From positions 1 to 13,802 of the forward strand of contig DLYX01000508.1 in assembly GCA_003447545.1 (NCBI GenBank): 13,802 nucleotides of DNA. Reading direction: 5' to 3'. Source of the stretch: Deltaproteobacteria bacterium. Its GTDB lineage: Bacteria > Desulfobacterota > Binatia > UBA12015. Below the pieces are notes generated by a model. It did no database searches. It saw only the letters and a list, made by a program, of their open reading frames with translations, and was not told the origin of the DNA. Within the stretch, counting starts at the first letter, position 1. Each line of letters begins with the position of its first letter. A program made the translations under genes and the position numbers. Shown piece by piece: positions 10,566-13,802 of the stretch.

Positions 10566-11285
10566 TCACGATCGGGCAACCGCCTTTTCCGCCTTGGGCA
10601 GGAATCCGCTCAACTCCGTCACTCTGGAAAGCCGAAAATGAGCATCCCAGCCCGGATCGCAGACATGATCGTCGAACTCGGGATTCGCGACACGGATCGT
10701 CGTCATCCCGATTTCGGACGAGCCCTTGAAATCAAAAAGAGGGTTATCGCCGAGATAGACAGCCTCGCTCGGTAGCACATCCGCTGCTTCGCAAAGCAGT
10801 CGAAATGGCATCTGCCCGGGCTTGTTCTCGGTCAGCGTCGACGAGAAAATGATATGGTCGAAAGAATCCGCCAAGCCGAGGAGTCGCAGCTTGTTCGCCT
10901 GAACCGCCTCCCGCCCCGATGTAATCAGGCCAAGCTTGTATCGATCGCGCAGTGCCGCGAGAAATTCTGCGACTCCGGGGAAAAGATCAATCCCTCCCTT
11001 CACGGCCGAGAATTCGGTCAATAGATCCTTCAAATGCTCCGCAACGGAAAGTCCGTTTTCGGTAAGTATATCATCGAAGAGGTGGTGGTAGTGCTTCCCC
11101 TCCGAGATGAGAATTTCATCGAAGCGTCGACGAATCTGTTCCGGGTCCCCATCGGACAAACCCGCGACTCGAGGTGCTATCCGGTCGAGGGCCGCCGCAA
11201 AGTACAATCCTTCATCGTAGAGCGTATTGTCGAGATCGAAAGCGAGCAGTTGCATGCCCTCGAGTCTGCTGGCGAGATTTCCCAT
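10566..11285 (-). CDS. HAD-superfamily hydrolase (phosphatase-like)
   Basis: 239 residues with all four HAD motifs. Asp17 and Asp19 are in AFDLDNTLYDE (motif I, nucleophile and acid/base). Thr122-Ser123 are in LITSGRE (motif II), Lys155 in TENKP (motif III), and Asp180 and Asp185 in LGDNPLFDF (motif IV, Mg2+). The helical insert after motif I (about 25-95) is a C1-type cap. Likely a small-molecule phosphatase acting on a sugar phosphate or similar intermediate in the cytoplasm; substrate not readable. It begins nine bases after the ATP-grasp stop with GAGGG (11292-11296) six bases before the ATG and overlapping that stop, so the two genes are probably translated together. Met11 (MQLLAFD) is an alternative start. 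Nucleotidase-like or beta-phosphoglucomutase-like activity cannot be excluded. Confidence 0.88.
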   Translation of the reverse strand: MGNLASRLEGMQLLAFDLDNTLYDEGLYFAAALDRIAPRVAGLSDGDPEQIRRRFDEILISEGKHYHHLFDDILTENGLSVAEHLKDLLTEFSAVKGGIDLFPGVAEFLAALRDRYKLGLITSGREAVQANKLRLLGLADSFDHIIFSSTLTENKPGQMPFRLLCEAADVLPSEAVYLGDNPLFDFKGSSEIGMTTIRVANPEFDDHVCDPGWDAHFRLSRVTELSGFLPKAEKAVARS

Positions 11286-11294
11286 GACCCGCCC

Positions 11295-12362
11295 TCAACG
11301 CTGGGGTGGCGTGCCGTCGTCGAAATACTCTCGAAAATGCCGCAGCATCCGCACGCCGTCCTTGATCTCGGCCTTCGGGATATCCTCACCCAATGCCATC
11401 AATACGGAGAACCAGGCGATATTTGCGCCTGCAGCCTTGCACAAGATCAGCGAGGTTCCCCCGCGCGGATTGATATCATAGATGCGTGGTTCACCATTTT
11501 TGTCCAACTTCATCTCGTAGTTCTGCATGAAGTTGTAGCCGAAGGCCTTGCAGGCCTGTCGCGCCATATCCAGAACGGCCGGGTTCATATCCACCTGGCC
11601 CACAGTCGTATTCGATGCCGTTCCGCGGACGCGGATTTTGGGGACGGCATAAAGGACTTCACCTTCCTGCGAGAGGACATCGCAACTGTAGTAGGTGCCG
11701 GGCAGGTACTCCATGGCGATCAGTTCGGGGAAGTCGGGACCGTCCTGGCGACGAAATTCCTCGAGGCAGGTCTCCAGAGACATCACCGGCTGGCCGGCTG
11801 CACGAACATCCTGTCCCACACTCGGGTCGTCACTGGCTGTGACCAATCTCGCGCCGCGGCCGCCCTTGGACTGGGTCGGCTTCAAAAACACGTCGATCTC
11901 GGGGAAGCCCATTTCCTTCAGGCCCTCTTCGAGTTCACCAAACGTGGCGATCGTACGGAACCCGGCAGCTGGAATTCCCTGCTCGGCAAAAAATTCATGG
12001 TACCGCGATTTGTTCGAGGAAAGACGAAGCATCTCGGGGTTGCCCGGGGTGATCACACCCACGCCAGCGCTGCGAAATTCATCAAGGCGCTCGGCAGAAC
12101 CAATCGCCTCTTCTTCGCCGAGCGCGTAATAGACATCGATTTCGTAGTCGCGACAGATCTCGAGCACACTATCGATATAGCCGGGGTCGTTACGACCGGG
12201 GACCTGCACAAACTCGTCGGGAACATGCGGCGCAATCCCGCCTGCGTCCATATCTGCCCCTACAATCGTCACATGGCGATCACCGGGACCGCGCATCGCT
12301 TCGGCGAGTGAGGGACGGGTCGGGTGACCAATCGAGGGAACGAGAATACGAATATCTTTCAA
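11295..12362 (-). CDS. ATP-grasp ligase, carbamoyl-phosphate-synthase-large-subunit-like
   Basis: 355 residues. An N-terminal pre-ATP-grasp Rossmann-like region (RILVPSIGHPT) precedes the ATP-grasp fold. Lys118 is in SSNKSRYHEFF. Lys161 is in VFLKPTQSKGGRG, the glycine-rich ATP loop. MEYLPGTYYSCDVL (217-230) is the hinge region. Glu283 in NYEMKLD and Asn298 in YDINPRGGTS are the metal ligands. Such enzymes join a carboxylate, through an acyl-phosphate, to an amine or other nucleophile. At 355 residues it is a stand-alone ligase, far too short for CarB. The start is TTG, fixed by a perfect AGGAGG five bases upstream. It leads the run ATP-grasp, HAD, GT4, SDR, DegT, membrane enzyme. I infer that it may acylate an amino sugar of the glycan, possibly with an amino acid; the family call is firm, the role is not. 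Confidence 0.88.
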   Translation of the reverse strand: MKDIRILVPSIGHPTRPSLAEAMRGPGDRHVTIVGADMDAGGIAPHVPDEFVQVPGRNDPGYIDSVLEICRDYEIDVYYALGEEEAIGSAERLDEFRSAGVGVITPGNPEMLRLSSNKSRYHEFFAEQGIPAAGFRTIATFGELEEGLKEMGFPEIDVFLKPTQSKGGRGARLVTASDDPSVGQDVRAAGQPVMSLETCLEEFRRQDGPDFPELIAMEYLPGTYYSCDVLSQEGEVLYAVPKIRVRGTASNTTVGQVDMNPAVLDMARQACKAFGYNFMQNYEMKLDKNGEPRIYDINPRGGTSLILCKAAGANIAWFSVLMALGEDIPKAEIKDGVRMLRHFREYFDDGTPPQR

Positions 12363-12367
12363 AACAA

Positions 12368-12373
12368 CCTCCT
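12368..12373 (-). promoter_or_regulatory. Strong Shine-Dalgarno for the TTG-started ATP-grasp gene
   Basis: AGGAGG on the minus strand, five bases before TTG 12362. No in-frame ATG or GTG lies between an upstream TAA at 12423-12425 and this TTG, so the site settles the rare start codon. Confidence 0.75.
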
Positions 12374-12489
12374 GTGAACGGGAACACTTCGCGATTATCA
12401 GAACCCGGACCCCCGCATAACCTTAAAATCGCAACGGCATACGCAGCCACCCGAACCTGTCGGACCCCTAAGTCTAACGACGCCGTTCC
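12374..12489 (-). promoter_or_regulatory. Leader/promoter region of the ATP-grasp operon (inferred)
   Basis: This is part of the only sizeable gap (147 bases) within the minus-strand glycan cluster, and it is locally more AT-rich. GATAAT on the minus strand (12394-12399) resembles a -10 box, but no -35 match stands at 16-18 bases. A promoter is likely here on position alone; its exact location is not supported. Confidence 0.25.
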
Positions 12490-12512
12490 AAGAAAAGTTT
12501 AGGAATTTCCTA
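12490..12512 (-). terminator. Weak terminator-like palindrome at the end of the second glycosyltransferase
   Basis: TAGGAA and TTCCTA form a 6-base palindrome around one base (12500-12512) that includes the TAG stop. On the minus strand it is followed by AACTTTTCTT. The stem is short and AT-rich, so termination would be partial at best. Confidence 0.22.
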
Positions 12513-13640
12513 CGGATCTGGAGTTAATTTCGCAGAAGAGACGCAGGATTGAACCCAGCTTTGAAAAGATCGGCGAAAAAATTCCGGGGAGAAACCCGCC
12601 GCCCGCGCGACACAATCTTCTTCCCGAAAGGGTTCGCCGCGCTCGAGATCATCCAGCGCCCTCGCGAGCGACGCCACCGATGGCTCGGGAAAGAAGATGC
12701 CGGTCGGAGCCGGCGCGGAGCTTCCGGACGATGCTCCCACCACCGTCTCCAGAGCCCCTCCTTTGCCCAAAGCCACAACCGGTGCGCCGCAGGCCATCGC
12801 TTCCAGGGGAACAATGCCGAAGTCTTCCTCTCCGGGAAAGACCAACGCCCGACAACGCCGATAGAGATCTCGTAAATCCTCCGCGGACTGCGCCCCGACC
12901 ACTTCGACACCGTCGCCCGCGCGCCTGCGCAATTCCTTGAGCAGAGGCCCCTCGCCCACCACGACCAACTTTCGGCCGGTCTGCTGACAAACCTCAATCG
13001 CAAGATCCGCACGTTTGTAGGGCACCAATTGGCCCACGAAAAGATAAAAATTCTCGCGCGGCACCTCCGGCGCGGGCGTAAAAAATTCGAGCTCCGCCGG
13101 TGGTGGGATCACCGTCGCCGCCCGACCGTAATGTCGCTGGATTCTCGATTCGACAGCCCGCGAATTGGTCGCGAACTCGTTGACCCGCCTTGCAGCGCGA
13201 GAGTCGTACCAGCGAATCCAACGGAGTCCTGCATGGGCAAGTGGCCGGAGCAGGGCAGGTATTTGAGCGTCGACATACTGCTTGGGAAAATCCCATGCAT
13301 AACGCGGTGGCGCGTGACAATAACATAGGTGGACCGCACCCGGGTCGACGCGCACGCCCTTGATCACGGACGCATCGCTTGAAATCACCAGATCGAATCC
13401 TCGCAAATCAAGGGTACGAACTCCGACTGGATAGAGCGGCAGCAGCGCCTCTCGAAAACGCGCTCCCCGGGCTAACAGGCTGGAGTGACTGGTATGATCG
13501 GCGAGGCCACCGGGCAAATGCTCGGCAGAGCCAAAGAGTGTGTAGATCGGGGCGTCCGGATACAGGCGAGCGATTTCCGCAAGTACTCGCTCCCCCCCTC
13601 GCCAGGTCAACAACCAATGATGCACCAGGGCGATTCGCAT
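12510..13640 (-). CDS. GT4-family glycosyltransferase, WbaZ-like (mannosyltransferase-type)
   Basis: 376 residues, a full-length GT-B enzyme. The start MRIALVHHWLLTWRGGERVL, then CYCHAPPRYAWDFPKQY (106-122) and ATNSRAVESRIQRHYGR (157-173), are typical of the WbaZ-like GT4 group, whose characterised members are O-antigen mannosyltransferases. VGQLVPYKR with Lys209 contacts donor phosphate, and Glu272-x7-Glu280 in EEDFGIVPLEAM is the retaining EX7E motif. It acts at the cytoplasmic face of the inner membrane on a lipid-linked glycan; mannose as donor sugar is a family-based guess. It begins four bases after the stop of the upstream membrane-protein gene (TAA-CGCG-ATG), so the two are probably one transcript. 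No good Shine-Dalgarno is seen, and coupling to the upstream gene may replace it. A 147-base gap follows before the ATP-grasp gene. Confidence 0.92.
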   Translation of the reverse strand: MRIALVHHWLLTWRGGERVLAEIARLYPDAPIYTLFGSAEHLPGGLADHTSHSSLLARGARFREALLPLYPVGVRTLDLRGFDLVISSDASVIKGVRVDPGAVHLCYCHAPPRYAWDFPKQYVDAQIPALLRPLAHAGLRWIRWYDSRAARRVNEFATNSRAVESRIQRHYGRAATVIPPPAELEFFTPAPEVPRENFYLFVGQLVPYKRADLAIEVCQQTGRKLVVVGEGPLLKELRRRAGDGVEVVGAQSAEDLRDLYRRCRALVFPGEEDFGIVPLEAMACGAPVVALGKGGALETVVGASSGSSAPAPTGIFFPEPSVASLARALDDLERGEPFREEDCVARAAGFSPEFFRRSFQSWVQSCVSSAKLTPDP

Positions 13641-13644
13641 CGCG

Positions 13645-13802
13645 TTAGCCAGAAGGGAGACGATCTTCGGCCGGCAAGAAGATCACAGCTGCACGCCAAT
13701 GAGCCCAGGTCAGCAAGCCCCAGATCACCAGACTCGCCGGGGCCATCAGCCAATGCCCGCGCTCGTCCAAAATCCCCCAAACCGCGAAGGCAATCGTCAG
13801 TT
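13645..13802 (-). CDS. C-terminal end of a membrane protein (partial)
   Basis: An open minus-strand frame enters from the right edge and stops at TAA 13645-13647. It gives 51 residues, starting LTIAFAVWGILDERGHW. Two hydrophobic stretches (about 1-10 and 18-33 of the fragment, then AAVIF) and Trp/Arg residues at the boundaries fit the last helices of a polytopic inner-membrane protein. The fragment ends LPAEDRLPSG. Its place directly upstream of a WbaZ-like glycosyltransferase suggests a polyprenyl-phosphate sugar-phosphate transferase, flippase, polymerase or acyltransferase of the same pathway. None of these can be chosen from the fragment. Confidence 0.6.
   Translation of the reverse strand, partial: LTIAFAVWGILDERGHWLMAPASLVIWGLLTWAHWRAAVIFLPAEDRLPSG

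Noticed and set aside
11034..12311. 425-codon plus-strand open frame opposite the ATP-grasp and HAD genes
   Set aside because: It runs antisense to two genes with full catalytic motifs, and its own translation shows no fold or motif.
12440..12451. ops/JUMPstart-like element before the ATP-grasp operon
   Set aside because: GGTGGCTGCGTA on the minus strand matches the ops core only partly and there is no RfaH evidence; chance similarity is as likely.

Overview
The window looks like chromosomal DNA of a moderately GC-rich Gram-negative bacterium. A TonB-dependent outer-membrane receptor, an exported lipoprotein and a glycan-assembly cluster all imply an outer membrane. PurB is the long E. coli-type form. 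I cannot fix the phylum from the sequence; a deltaproteobacterial or myxobacterial-type lineage is a guess only. No rRNA, tRNA, CRISPR array, insertion sequence or phage gene is visible.

Left part (1-3350): the first 13 codons of a minus-strand uvrA face a plus-strand pair across an 81-base spacer. The pair is a 680-residue TonB-dependent receptor and a 401-residue beta-propeller-like lipoprotein whose start lies inside the end of the receptor gene. This looks like an outer-membrane uptake unit of unknown substrate. It meets purB (3347-4714, minus) tail to tail; the two stop codons share the bases CTAG.

Right part (4849-13802): everything is on the minus strand and reads as a surface-polysaccharide or glycoconjugate cluster. 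In transcription order it holds the end of a membrane protein (cut by the window), a WbaZ-like GT4 glycosyltransferase, a 147-base gap, a CarB-like ATP-grasp ligase with a TTG start and a strong Shine-Dalgarno, a HAD hydrolase, a second GT4 glycosyltransferase, an SDR-type sugar epimerase/dehydratase, a DegT-family PLP aminotransferase, and a seven-helix membrane protein with a periplasmic alkaline-phosphatase/sulfatase-superfamily domain. Short or overlapping junctions suggest co-transcription from the ATP-grasp gene through the membrane enzyme.

Working model (inference): the SDR protein and aminotransferase make or modify a nucleotide-linked amino sugar. The ATP-grasp enzyme may acylate an amine, perhaps with an amino acid. 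The HAD protein removes a phosphate, the GT4 enzymes build the glycan at the inner membrane, and the membrane AlkP-superfamily enzyme decorates or trims it in the periplasm. That last enzyme has Thr, not Cys, at the nucleophile position, so it is probably a phospho-group transferase or hydrolase rather than a formylglycine sulfatase.
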